NCBI RefSeq assembly: GCF_000423485.1
Contig: NZ_KE384026.1
Coordinates: 401,111-465,110 of the forward strand
DNA from: Propionimicrobium lymphophilum DSM 4903
GTDB lineage: Bacteria > Actinomycetota > Actinomycetes > Propionibacteriales > Propionibacteriaceae
DNA: 64,000 nt
Reading direction: 5' to 3'
Shown here: positions 45,006-53,908 of the stretch, one piece after another
Numbering within the stretch: position 1 is the first letter of the stretch
How the letters are laid out: each line of letters begins with the position of its first letter
Notes under the pieces: model-generated
Told to the model about the DNA's origin: nothing
Database searches by the model: none
Seen by the model: the letters and a program-made list of their open reading frames with translations, nothing else
Made by a program: the position numbers and the translations under genes

Positions 45006-45032
45006 CTAGCACTCGAATGCTCAGAGTGCTAG
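45006..45032. promoter_or_regulatory. CIRCE element (HrcA operator)
   Basis: CTAGCACTC, nine bases, GAGTGCTAG: a perfect inverted repeat that matches the CIRCE consensus at eight of nine positions in each arm. It precedes hrcA on the minus strand. No second copy was noticed in the window. Confidence 0.95.
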
Positions 45033-45081
45033 TTTAGCTCAGTTTTTCGGTATTTCTAGCGAGCTCTTTTCGAGATCGTTT

Positions 45082-45867
45082 TTATTTGTCGAGATTGGGC
45101 TTCCATGCATCAATAATCTGCTGCAAACGCTCCACGTTCGAACCAGAGAAAATGATAGAAGCATCACCGCTAGCATCGTACGGGGCTCCGTCCATCTTCA
45201 GGATCTCGCCGCCAATCTCTTGGAGCATCAGCTGGCCCGGCAGGTGGTCCCAAGGCTTCGGTGACGTGTACAGGAAGTAGTCAATCGATCCCTCTAGCAA
45301 ATCTGCGTAGTCGACTCCTGCGCAATTATTTGTCGTGGTAGTGGGTTCAAGTTTGCCCTCAGCGTCGTAGCCCTGAAGATTCTTCCTGGAGGTTCCCCCA
45401 AGGGCAACACCAGTACGCTCAATTGGGCTCAATCTCTGCCCATTAAGAAATACCCCGTTGCCGCGCTCTGCGACGTATGCCTTCCGGAACATCGGCAACC
45501 AAATCCACGACCTCGAAAGCTGGCCATTCTTAAGTTCGGCCAGCATCACCGCGTGTTTATCGCTACCCCGAACATAGTTTCCGGTGCCGTCGATGGGATC
45601 GATGGTGAATGCATGATCTGCCTCTAGCAGCCCATCCGGAAGAGAAGGGTCCTTGAAGGTTGCCTCTTCGCCAACGATCAGGGCATCCGGGTAAGCCTCG
45701 CGGAGCGCCTTAGTGATCTCCACCTCCGACTCCCTGTCGGCGACAGTGACATAATCGCCCGGCTTCTTTTCGAATATTTGGTCGTCACTAAGGTTGCGAA
45801 ACCTCGGCGTGATCACTTCTGCCGCTACCGACCTCAGCATCTGAAGTATCTGCTCGGTCTGCATCAT
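45082..45867 (-). CDS. Inositol monophosphatase family protein
   Basis: 261 residues. IMPase signatures: VGEEATF, DPIDGTGNYVRG and, near the C-terminus, KPWDHLPGQLMLQEIGGEI. The substrate may be inositol phosphate, PAP or a sugar phosphate. The first 27 codons lie inside the end of glgX in another frame, an 80-base overlap; an in-frame ATG at 45840 would shorten the overlap but not remove it. Distinct from the hisN copy at 5 kb. Confidence 0.9.
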   Translation of the reverse strand: MMQTEQILQMLRSVAAEVITPRFRNLSDDQIFEKKPGDYVTVADRESEVEITKALREAYPDALIVGEEATFKDPSLPDGLLEADHAFTIDPIDGTGNYVRGSDKHAVMLAELKNGQLSRSWIWLPMFRKAYVAERGNGVFLNGQRLSPIERTGVALGGTSRKNLQGYDAEGKLEPTTTTNNCAGVDYADLLEGSIDYFLYTSPKPWDHLPGQLMLQEIGGEILKMDGAPYDASGDASIIFSGSNVERLQQIIDAWKPNLDK

Positions 45868-48364
45868 TCACGTCCTTATCTGAAAATTGTTCTTTTTTGG
45901 TCTGCGGAATGCTTCTGTCTTTTTTGAAAATTTTGTCGGGTTTCGGAAGCTTGATCTTGTCGAAGTCTGGGTTATGGAAGAGCGGAGACTCCTGGTCTGC
46001 AGCAACCAATACCGCGATAGACCATGGCTCTACCGTGTAGTTACCCTCGATGGGCTTTGCCATGCTAGGTACCCAGAAGTTACTCACTTCTTCGGCCCAA
46101 TCTCCAGTGTCAATGATGTTAAACCACTTCAGCTGAGGACGGTTTGGATCGGGTTCTTCCGGTACATCGAAATCGACGTTCGAGTCGCTCATGTTGAGCA
46201 TAAATAGGTATTCGCTGCCGCCAATGCCATTGCCATCGATAAGAACGCAAACCGCCCTGTCGCCCTCTTCTGGAGCACCGCTCAGATCCGGCTTGAAGAA
46301 TAAATATGTAACGTCGTCATCGTGAAGCTCTCCGTTGCCCCATGTGGGCTGACGAAGTGTCGGATCCAAAGATCGCAATCTCGCCACGTACCGGGTAAAG
46401 CGGAACAGCGGGTTGATTTTTTCTGGTGCCGCGGTTTGACCGATGACATCGTAGTATCCGTTAATTGTCTCGTCTCTGGGGTCCACTGGCACCTGAGTCG
46501 GCGCGTTTGATGCTGCCTGGGCCCAGTTGTTCCAGACCCCGACCGTGTTCAAGTTCCACGGGTTGTTGTTTCCGTTTTGGGTGCGGCCAAATTCATCCCC
46601 GCCGACGATCATCGGAACACCACGCGAGAAGAAAAGCGTGACGATGAAGTTACGCCAACGCGTTCTACGCAGAGACAAATCACCGCCGGAATCCCAAGAA
46701 TTGTTGTTATCTGAACCACCGTCGGAGGGCCCGAAAGGATATTCCTGGTTATTATCTTTCGCGTTAAAACTAACCAGGTCCATCATGGTGAAACCGTCGT
46801 GCGCGGTGACGAAGTTAATGGACTTATTGGGACCTTCCTTGTGCCCGAATCCCGCCCAGTCACCGTTAAAGACGTTGATGAATTCAGAGGTGTTACCGTC
46901 CCCCTTTAGGAAACAACGAATTGCATCTCGATAGCGACCGTTCCACTCGCCCCATTCCGCAGGGAAGTTTCCAACCTCGTACCCCCATAGGTCCCAGGCC
47001 TCCGCAACGACACGGAAATTATTTTCTTTCGCTTTCCTACCGATCCTGGTCAGCAGAGGATGGCCACGGAAGAACCTCTTCCGGCCCGCCCAATCGCTCT
47101 CGTCAAATAACTCCGGCATTCTGCCGAGGACTGGGGCCAGATCGAAGCGGAAACCATCCACTCCCATTGCCTCATGCCAATACTTGAGCGAATCTGCAGT
47201 CAAGCTGCACATACCGGGCGAGGAAAAATTTGTTTGGTTTCCCGACCCCGTTGCAGCATCGTGTATCGCGCCACCTTCGGCTAGGTCGTAATATTCCGCC
47301 GTGCCAAAACCACCAAAGGTGGTGAAGCCCGCATTGTTGGGGTCTGCGTCCCAATTTCCACCTTCTGCCGTGTGGTTAAATACGACATCGATGAATACAC
47401 CGATCCCATGTTCATGGAATGTGCGCACCATTTCTTTGAACTCACGAGTCGGACCGCCAGGAGACTTATCGGAGGAGTAGTCCCTGTTCGGAGAGAAGAA
47501 ATTGAGCGTCTGATATCCCCAGTTATTCGTAGACCCATTGTTGTCCCCGACCTGATCGGAGTCGGTTTCGTGCACAGGAAGGAACTCAATTGTGTTTATG
47601 TTTAGCGCCTTCAGATAAGGAGCCATATATGCCGCACCCGCATAAGTGCCGCGAAGTTCCTCCGGAACGTTTTTTACCTCATCGAACCCCAACTCGTCGC
47701 TGAAAATTTCTTCGAGCTTGGAAGCAGAAGGATGCATCGTCAGCTGCTTGACATGGACTTCGTAGAGGCAGATGTCCTGCCCCTCTCGGTTGATCCCCTG
47801 GCCAGTGTCCGTCCGGTCGGACACAACGATGCCTTTTGGTGCCCACTTTGCAGAGTCGAGCTCCCTGACCTGCTTGCCTTCCCACACGGTGCTACCGGTG
47901 CCAAAAATGTTTTTATTGAACCCCATTTCTTCGAGCTTGGGATTCATTGGCGTGTGCGACACCTCTAACGCGTAGGGGTCGAGAAGAACCTTATTCGGAT
48001 TGAAGTGGTTACCATATTCGTCCCTATCAGCCTGGAAACCCTCCAGAGTTCCTGGACGCCAACTTTCAAGATACGGCCAATTTTTTCCCCAACAGCGGTA
48101 GCCGTAGTATGTGCCGTGCCCCGCTCCTAACAGGCTGGCCCGCCAAACTCCCTCATAGCTCTTGGCCATGTCGACCCGCAAAATGGCTTCGGCCCCGATG
48201 GGATCTAAAAAGATCTCTAGAGTTACGTGCTCGGCCATAGGTGCGTAAACGCCAAAAGTTGTTACGCCGCTTTCCTCATCAAAGTTAGCGCCTAAGCGCC
48301 AAGATGCGCTCTCCCAATCTTGGAGGTTATGCAAACGGGGTGTCTGGTCTTCGTTCACACTCAT
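45788..48364 (-). CDS. glgX: Glycogen debranching enzyme / isoamylase-type glycoside hydrolase 13
   Basis: 858 residues, longer than the usual 660-720. An N-terminal CBM48 domain (FGVYAPMAEHVTLEIFLD) and a GH13 barrel with DVVFNHTAEGG, the nucleophile Asp in VDGFRFDLAPVLG, the acid Glu in RVVAEAWDLWGYE and FVTAHDGFTMMDL. It cleaves alpha-1,6 branches of glycogen or maltodextrin. The last 60 residues are charged and low in complexity (KKEQFSDKDVNDADRADTSD) and coincide in part with the start of the next gene. Seven-base-scale gap features to the upstream gene are absent; DUF3097 ends 76 bases upstream. Confidence 0.92.
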   Translation of the reverse strand: MSVNEDQTPRLHNLQDWESASWRLGANFDEESGVTTFGVYAPMAEHVTLEIFLDPIGAEAILRVDMAKSYEGVWRASLLGAGHGTYYGYRCWGKNWPYLESWRPGTLEGFQADRDEYGNHFNPNKVLLDPYALEVSHTPMNPKLEEMGFNKNIFGTGSTVWEGKQVRELDSAKWAPKGIVVSDRTDTGQGINREGQDICLYEVHVKQLTMHPSASKLEEIFSDELGFDEVKNVPEELRGTYAGAAYMAPYLKALNINTIEFLPVHETDSDQVGDNNGSTNNWGYQTLNFFSPNRDYSSDKSPGGPTREFKEMVRTFHEHGIGVFIDVVFNHTAEGGNWDADPNNAGFTTFGGFGTAEYYDLAEGGAIHDAATGSGNQTNFSSPGMCSLTADSLKYWHEAMGVDGFRFDLAPVLGRMPELFDESDWAGRKRFFRGHPLLTRIGRKAKENNFRVVAEAWDLWGYEVGNFPAEWGEWNGRYRDAIRCFLKGDGNTSEFINVFNGDWAGFGHKEGPNKSINFVTAHDGFTMMDLVSFNAKDNNQEYPFGPSDGGSDNNNSWDSGGDLSLRRTRWRNFIVTLFFSRGVPMIVGGDEFGRTQNGNNNPWNLNTVGVWNNWAQAASNAPTQVPVDPRDETINGYYDVIGQTAAPEKINPLFRFTRYVARLRSLDPTLRQPTWGNGELHDDDVTYLFFKPDLSGAPEEGDRAVCVLIDGNGIGGSEYLFMLNMSDSNVDFDVPEEPDPNRPQLKWFNIIDTGDWAEEVSNFWVPSMAKPIEGNYTVEPWSIAVLVAADQESPLFHNPDFDKIKLPKPDKIFKKDRSIPQTKKEQFSDKDVNDADRADTSDAEVGSGRSDHAEVSQP

Positions 48365-48440
48365 AGCAATCAGCCTACTTTTAAAGTCTCGCCCAACATA
48401 CTTGAAAGCGAAAACCTAGTGAGCACAACATTGGTTTTAG

Positions 48441-49304
48441 CTATTCACCGATATCTTCAAGGTGATCTTGAGTGACGAAATCGATCAGAATCTCGACATT
48501 TCGCACTAGCTCCATGTCTAAATCTTTGATTGTTTTCACCCTGCTCAGCATTTTTCTCCAGGCTTCGGCGATGTCCGCCTGATTGTCATGTGGAAGGCCC
48601 AGTGCGGCCAAAGTTCCTTTTTTAAAATCGACGTCCCTGGGGATACTCGGCCAGCTCTTGAAGCCAAGAGTTGAGGGTTTAATAGCTTGCCAGATATCTA
48701 TGAACCGGTGCCCTTTTATGAGAACGAAATCGCCGTAGCCACCGCGGATGACGTCATCGGCGATACCTCGCTCTTTAGTCCCCGAAACCAGGTGATCGAC
48801 TAAGACACCGAGCCTTCTACCCTTCTGTGGCTTGAACTGAGCGACGATATTGACCAGATCGTCGATACCACCTAGGTACTCAACCGCAACCCCGACGTGA
48901 CGCAGATCGTCTCCCCAAATCTTCTCTACTAGCTGAGCGTCGTGGCGCCCCTCGACGTAAATTCTGCTCGGCAAGGCGACTTTGGCGGCTTCCTTTTCTC
49001 CGATCCGAGAGCCCGACGCAGTGTGCGTAACGCGAGCCCTGCCAGTACGTGGCGGAATGCACAGCGATACCGGTTGCCCGTCCAGCCAGAATCCGGGCCC
49101 AACTGGAAAAGTCCGACGCTTAAGGTGCCTGTCTTCGAGAATCACCAGACCGTTTTCCCAACCCATGATCTCCCCGACAAATCCGCTTGTGGGATCCTCG
49201 ACGACCATCCCGAGTTCCATGGTTACGTTGCGGGTTTTCTTCAAGTGGGCCTTCTGCCAACCGGGAGCCAAAACGTCCTTGGAGTATCTAGATTCTGCTG
49301 CCAC
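48441..49304 (-). CDS. DUF3097 family protein
   Basis: 287 residues. An N-terminal beta-rich part (MVVEDPTSGFVGEIMGWENG, VILEDRHLKRRTFPVG) and a C-terminal part with IYVEGRHDAQLVEKIWGDDL and RLGVLVDHLVSGTKE. The VEG-HDA and LVDH segments recall the Glu and Asp motifs of TOPRIM domains (inference). The family is found in actinobacteria close to hemW. Function unknown. Same strand as hemW, 57 bases downstream. Confidence 0.88.
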   Translation of the reverse strand: MAAESRYSKDVLAPGWQKAHLKKTRNVTMELGMVVEDPTSGFVGEIMGWENGLVILEDRHLKRRTFPVGPGFWLDGQPVSLCIPPRTGRARVTHTASGSRIGEKEAAKVALPSRIYVEGRHDAQLVEKIWGDDLRHVGVAVEYLGGIDDLVNIVAQFKPQKGRRLGVLVDHLVSGTKERGIADDVIRGGYGDFVLIKGHRFIDIWQAIKPSTLGFKSWPSIPRDVDFKKGTLAALGLPHDNQADIAEAWRKMLSRVKTIKDLDMELVRNVEILIDFVTQDHLEDIGE

Positions 49305-49361
49305 GAAACGAAACCATAGCCTGACTTATTGCCGCCATCGAGCCCACATACCCGAACAGGT

Positions 49362-50501
49362 CTAATCCAATATTTCTACAACTATTCCATCGATGAGCAG
49401 CCTGCCGTCTTGGCTCGCCCTAATCATTTGACCTTCTTCGGAAATAAATTTTTCGAGTAGCCCTTGGTCGATGAAACGTTGCACCCTGGACGCCTCAGAA
49501 GCGCTAAGTTTTCGAAGCTCAAGCCCGCGTTTAAGGCGCATGCGGAGCAAGACTTCTTCCTCGTGCTTAGCGATCTCGTCTAGGGTTTCGGAGCCCTCGA
49601 TGGCGGACCCGTTTTGATGAAGCTGCTCGGCGTAGCGAAGCGGACGCTTCACATTCCACCAGCGCTTATCTGCCAGGTGAGAATGCGCCCCTGGACCGAT
49701 ACCCCACCAGTCCCCGCCTAGCCAATAGGCAATGTTGTGACGGGATTCAAACCCATCCTTAGCCCAGTTGCTGGTCTCGTAATTTTCCAGTCCAGCCTCG
49801 GACAAAAGCTCGTCTGCAAGTAAATATTTGTCCGCGAGATCATCCTCGTCCACCTTGGCGACTCTCCCCTTTTTAATCCGCCTGGCGAGTGGAGTCCCGT
49901 CCTCAACTATCAGGGAATAGGCGCTAATGTGATCCGGGCCTGCGGATAGGGCATCGAGCAGACTAGACCGCCAAGACTCAAGGCTCTCCCCCGGTGTGCC
50001 ATAGATCAAGTCCAGGCTGATGTTTGAGAACCCGATCTGTCGGGCGCGCTTGGCCGCCTGCACTGCTCGTCCAGGCTGATGAACTCTATCCAGTACGCCC
50101 AAGACGGTCTCGTCGCTAGATTGCATGCCGATAGATAGCCGGTTAAACCCTGCGCTAAGAAGATGTTCCAGCACGTCGTCATCGAGGGTTTCCGGGTTGG
50201 CCTCTGTCGTGATCTCTACACTGCCGGAGAACCCGAAACATTCTTTTGCATGCGCCAATAGCCCCCCGAGGGCTTCGGTATCTAGCAACGTGGGGGTGCC
50301 ACCACCGAAGAAAACTGTGTCTAGTTTTCTTCCATCACCGATAGTCTCCCGAGCGATATCAATTTCCTTGTGGGCCGCGTCAAGGTAGGCCTGCACAGCC
50401 CCCAGGCCGGCCTGTGCTGGCGTGTAGGTATTGAAATCGCAATAGCCGCATCGCTTTGAGCAAAACGGCACATGAACGTAGAGGCTTAGCGTGCGCTGCA
50501 T
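49362..50501 (-). CDS. hemW: Radical SAM protein HemW (heme chaperone, HemN-like)
   Basis: 379 residues. The iron-sulfur motif CSKRCGYCDF (CxxxCxxC, about 15-22), VFFGGGTPTLL, TTEANPETL, and the C-terminal HemN_C domain (RRMRLKRGLEL-like segment). The residue set CxxxCxxC without the extra Cys of true HemN suggests HemW, a heme-binding chaperone, and not coproporphyrinogen oxidase. It follows lepA by three bases, the same order as in many bacteria. Confidence 0.92.
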   Translation of the reverse strand: MQRTLSLYVHVPFCSKRCGYCDFNTYTPAQAGLGAVQAYLDAAHKEIDIARETIGDGRKLDTVFFGGGTPTLLDTEALGGLLAHAKECFGFSGSVEITTEANPETLDDDVLEHLLSAGFNRLSIGMQSSDETVLGVLDRVHQPGRAVQAAKRARQIGFSNISLDLIYGTPGESLESWRSSLLDALSAGPDHISAYSLIVEDGTPLARRIKKGRVAKVDEDDLADKYLLADELLSEAGLENYETSNWAKDGFESRHNIAYWLGGDWWGIGPGAHSHLADKRWWNVKRPLRYAEQLHQNGSAIEGSETLDEIAKHEEEVLLRMRLKRGLELRKLSASEASRVQRFIDQGLLEKFISEEGQMIRASQDGRLLIDGIVVEILD

Positions 50502-50504
50502 TGA

Positions 50505-52355
50505 TTAGCCACGTTCTTTGCCCTTGATGTCCTTGCTCGATTCGTTGGTCGAAAGCGCGGCTACGAAGGCCTCCTGTGGCACCTCTACTCTGCCCACCAT
50601 CTTCATGCGCTTCTTGCCTTCCTTCTGCTTCTCGAGGAGCTTGCGCTTACGAGTGATGTCGCCGCCGTAGCACTTAGAAAGAACATCCTTGCGCATGGCT
50701 CGGATGGTTTCACGAGCAATCACACGGCTACCGATTGCCGCCTGCACTGGAACCTCGAACTGCTGACGAGGGATAAGCTCGCGCAGCTTCTTGGTCATCT
50801 CGAGGCCGTAAGCGTATGCCTTCTCACGATGCACAATTGCGCTGAACGCATCAACCTGCTCGCCATTCAACAGAATGTCCACCTTGACTAGGTCAGCTTC
50901 CTGGACGCCGGCCTCGTGGTAATCCAAGGAGGCGTAACCCTTGGTCTTGGATTTCAGCACATCAAAGAAATCGAACACGATTTCGCCTAGTGGCAGCATG
51001 TAGCGAAGCTCAACACGGTCTGTGGACAGGTAGTCAAGGCCCTTCTGCTCGCCACGACGCTGCTGACACATTTCCATTACCGGTCCGATGAATTCGGATG
51101 GAGTCAAGATCGTTGCGTTGACGATTGGCTCACGCACAGCGGCGATCTTTCCTTCTGGGAAATCCGAAGGGTTATCCACCAGCTTCTTCGTACCGTCTTC
51201 CATCTCGACTTCGTAATGCACGTTAGGCGCAGTTGAGATGAGGTCGAGATCGAACTCTCGCTCGAGTCGTTCCCTAACAATCTCCATGTGCAGCAAGCCA
51301 AGGAAGCCCACCCGGAAACCGAATCCTAGCGCTGCAGACGTCTCGGGTTCGTAGGTCAATGCGGCGTCGTTTAATTGAAGCTTCTCAAGCGCCTCACGCA
51401 GATCAGGGAAGTAGGAACTGTCGATGGGATATATGCCCGAGAAAACCATTGGGATGGGGTCTCGGTATCCGCTTAATGGCTGTTCGGCTGGCTTGATCGC
51501 GCTGGTGATGGTGTCACCGACTCGGGACTGCCTGACGTCTTTGACGCCAGTGATCAAATAACCGACCTCGCCGACGCCTAAACCATCTGCTGCTGTCGGT
51601 TCAGGAGAGATGACTCCGAGTTCAAGAGCTTCGTGAGTGGCTCCCGTTGCCATCATTTTCAGCTTGTCACGCTGTTTGAACGAGCCGTCCATCACCCTCA
51701 CGTAAGTCACGACTCCCCTGTAGGAGTCGTATACGGAGTCGAAGATCATCGCCCGTAGGGCCTCATTTTCGTCGCCCACAGGGGCAGGAATCTTGTTGAC
51801 GATCGTGTCCAGCAGCTCCGGAACGCCCTCACCGGTTTTTGCGCTGACCTTGAGCACTTCTGACTCGTCACAACCGATGATGGAAGCGATCTCCGCTCCG
51901 AACTTTTCGGGATTCGCGTTGGGCAAATCAATCTTGTTCAAAACTGGAATGATGGCGAGATCGGCTTCGATAGCCAAATAAAGATTAGATAGCGTCTGAG
52001 CCTCGATGCCCTGAGCTGAATCCACGACCAGGAGAGCTCCCTCACAGGCAGCCAACGAACGGCTCACCTCATAAGTGAAGTCGACGTGACCTGGCGTGTC
52101 AATCATATTCAACACGTAAGGCTGATCGTCGGACGTCCAATTCATTCGGACCGCCTGAGACTTAATGGTGATTCCGCGTTCGCGTTCGATATCCATTCGG
52201 TCTAGATATTGGGCACGCATAGTGCGATCGTCAACAAGACCAGTCAACTGCAGCATACGGTCTGCAAGCGTCGACTTTCCGTGGTCGATGTGCGCGATGA
52301 TGCTGAAGTTGCGGATGAGTTGCGGATCAGTCTGCCCAGCAATGTGTTTAGCCAT
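50505..52355 (-). CDS. lepA: Elongation factor 4 (LepA)
   Basis: 616 residues from the ATG at 52355 (a TTG at 52376 opens the frame). G1 [16 protein letters not shown]3 DTPGHVD, G4 NKIDLP, EF-G-like domains and the LepA-specific C-terminal domain ([20 protein letters not shown]). A ribosome-associated GTPase thought to back-translocate or aid initiation. First gene of lepA-hemW. Confidence 0.96.
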   Translation of the reverse strand: MAKHIAGQTDPQLIRNFSIIAHIDHGKSTLADRMLQLTGLVDDRTMRAQYLDRMDIERERGITIKSQAVRMNWTSDDQPYVLNMIDTPGHVDFTYEVSRSLAACEGALLVVDSAQGIEAQTLSNLYLAIEADLAIIPVLNKIDLPNANPEKFGAEIASIIGCDESEVLKVSAKTGEGVPELLDTIVNKIPAPVGDENEALRAMIFDSVYDSYRGVVTYVRVMDGSFKQRDKLKMMATGATHEALELGVISPEPTAADGLGVGEVGYLITGVKDVRQSRVGDTITSAIKPAEQPLSGYRDPIPMVFSGIYPIDSSYFPDLREALEKLQLNDAALTYEPETSAALGFGFRVGFLGLLHMEIVRERLEREFDLDLISTAPNVHYEVEMEDGTKKLVDNPSDFPEGKIAAVREPIVNATILTPSEFIGPVMEMCQQRRGEQKGLDYLSTDRVELRYMLPLGEIVFDFFDVLKSKTKGYASLDYHEAGVQEADLVKVDILLNGEQVDAFSAIVHREKAYAYGLEMTKKLRELIPRQQFEVPVQAAIGSRVIARETIRAMRKDVLSKCYGGDITRKRKLLEKQKEGKKRMKMVGRVEVPQEAFVAALSTNESSKDIKGKERG

Positions 52356-52556
52356 GGATTTCGAATTAAACCTCAAGACTCGTTAGCACCGGTTCGCGAT
52401 GCTGGCGATTGGACGCGGACGCGCCAAGTGTTATTGTTTCATGCCAACTAATGCTCTGCCATTATTTGGACTGAAGCATTCAAACTGATAGATTATCTCG
52501 TCGCGCCGTAAAAAGCGCGAACCCAGAAAACGACTTTTAGAAGAGGCATAACCCAA

Positions 52557-52817
52557 GTGGCAAACATCAAGTCCCAGAAGAAGCGCATCCTCACCAACGA
52601 GAAGGCTAGGCTGCGCAACAAGGCCGTTAAGAACGAGCTGCGCTCTAGCGTTCGCAAGTTCCGCGAAGCTGCCGATGCCGGCAATAAGGAAGACGCTGTT
52701 AAGCTCGCCGCGAGCGCTAACCGTCTCCTAGACAAGGCTGCCAGCAAGGGTGTAATCCACAAGAACCAGGCTGCTAACCGCAAGTCGGCTATCTCGTCTC
52801 GCGCGGCTTCTCTGTAA
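52557..52817 (+). CDS. rpsT: 30S ribosomal protein S20
   Basis: 86 residues, typical length. [20 protein letters not shown] at the start, a helical Lys/Ala-rich body, and [14 protein letters not shown] at the end. GTG start with AGAGG at 52541-52545. A terminator follows. Divergent from lepA, convergent with holA, as in mycobacteria. Confidence 0.97.
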   Translation: MANIKSQKKRILTNEKARLRNKAVKNELRSSVRKFREAADAGNKEDAVKLAASANRLLDKAASKGVIHKNQAANRKSAISSRAASL

Positions 52818-52859
52818 ATTAACTTTCGCCTAAATTTAAGGGCTAAAAGATTTTTGTCT

Positions 52860-52894
52860 AACGCCTCAACTCCCTCTGGGTGGGTTGAGGCGTT
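52860..52894. terminator. Terminator between rpsT and holA
   Basis: AACGCCTCAAC (52860-52870) pairs perfectly with 52884-52894. It lies between the convergent ends of rpsT and holA and can serve both; a GCGTTTTT follows shortly on the plus strand. Confidence 0.8.
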
Positions 52895-52907
52895 TGACGT
52901 GCGTTTT

Positions 52908-53873
52908 TCACTTACGCCTGGCAGAGTTCACTTCTAGGATCATCTTTTCCAACGCGTAATCGGGATCGGCAGAAGCGCCCTTAACTTGTGCATCCGCTTT
53001 GGCTACGGCCTGTATCGCGGCGCTCACGCCTTGAGGTGTCCAAGTCCTACTTAGCCTGGCTAGATCCTTGAGTTTCCACGGGGCAACTCCGACCTTTCTT
53101 GCAAGCTCGTTACCTCTTGTGCCACGAGCACCGAAGTATTTACCTAGCCCTCTCAACTCGCTTGCGAAAGCTGAGGTTATCAGAACTGCGGCAACACCGT
53201 TTTGCAGCGCCCAACGAAGTTTTTCTAGCGCAGACCCGGTTCTGCCGTTAAGCACGTCGTAACAAATAGCGAAGCCACTGATCTCGACGTGGCCGCTAAA
53301 GTAGCGCTGAACTATTTCTTTATCGATTCTGCCATCCTGCCAGTCGGCTGACAGTTGCGCTACTGCACCGGCAAGAGCAGACATGTTAGTCCCCAACGCA
53401 TCAATAATTGCTTTAGCCGCTGCCTCATCGATCCGCACTCCGTTGGCTCTGCCTTCCGCAATCACGAAATCGGGCATTTTCCACGGCTTGGGAGCTTCGA
53501 CAGATTGGGTTTGCACTTTGGCTTTTTTGAGTTTGTTTAGCAGTCCGCTACCTTTCTGCCCACCCTCGTGAACGAGAGTCAAGCTGAGGTCGTCATGCGT
53601 GCTTTTCGCGATTGCCAGCACTTGATCGTGCAGTTCGGCGGGCAATTCTCCTAGTTGACGAATTACCACAATTGTTTGGAGCGAAAAAAGAGAACCTCCA
53701 GTGATGGATGAGAGGTGACTACCGTCCAGATCCCCCGCGGAAAGATCGTTGTATTCGGCCTCGGGACACTCTTGCTTAGCGGCCCTGACTCTTGCTTCCA
53801 CTGCGCGGTCAAGCAGAAGTTGCTCTTTTCCTGTGATTAGCAAAGTTGTGCCGAATGCATTCATCTTTTCCAT
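52908..53873 (-). CDS. holA: DNA polymerase III subunit delta
   Basis: 321 residues. An N-terminal domain with LLITGKEQLLLDRAVEARVR, GGSLFSLQTIVVIRQL, and a C-terminal collar domain (YDVLNGRTGSALEKLRWALQ, GVAAVLITSAFASELR). Clamp loader subunit that opens the beta clamp. It follows comEC by 35 bases on the same strand, the usual order comEA-comEC-holA. Confidence 0.93.
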   Translation of the reverse strand: MEKMNAFGTTLLITGKEQLLLDRAVEARVRAAKQECPEAEYNDLSAGDLDGSHLSSITGGSLFSLQTIVVIRQLGELPAELHDQVLAIAKSTHDDLSLTLVHEGGQKGSGLLNKLKKAKVQTQSVEAPKPWKMPDFVIAEGRANGVRIDEAAAKAIIDALGTNMSALAGAVAQLSADWQDGRIDKEIVQRYFSGHVEISGFAICYDVLNGRTGSALEKLRWALQNGVAAVLITSAFASELRGLGKYFGARGTRGNELARKVGVAPWKLKDLARLSRTWTPQGVSAAIQAVAKADAQVKGASADPDYALEKMILEVNSARRK

Positions 53874-53908
53874 TTAACCGTTCTCGTTAGAACCACATCT
53901 TGCTTGTC

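Noticed and set aside
49362..50501. Coproporphyrinogen III dehydrogenase (HemN)
   Set aside because: The radical SAM motif is CxxxCxxC without the additional Cys of true HemN, and the gene follows lepA, which fits HemW.
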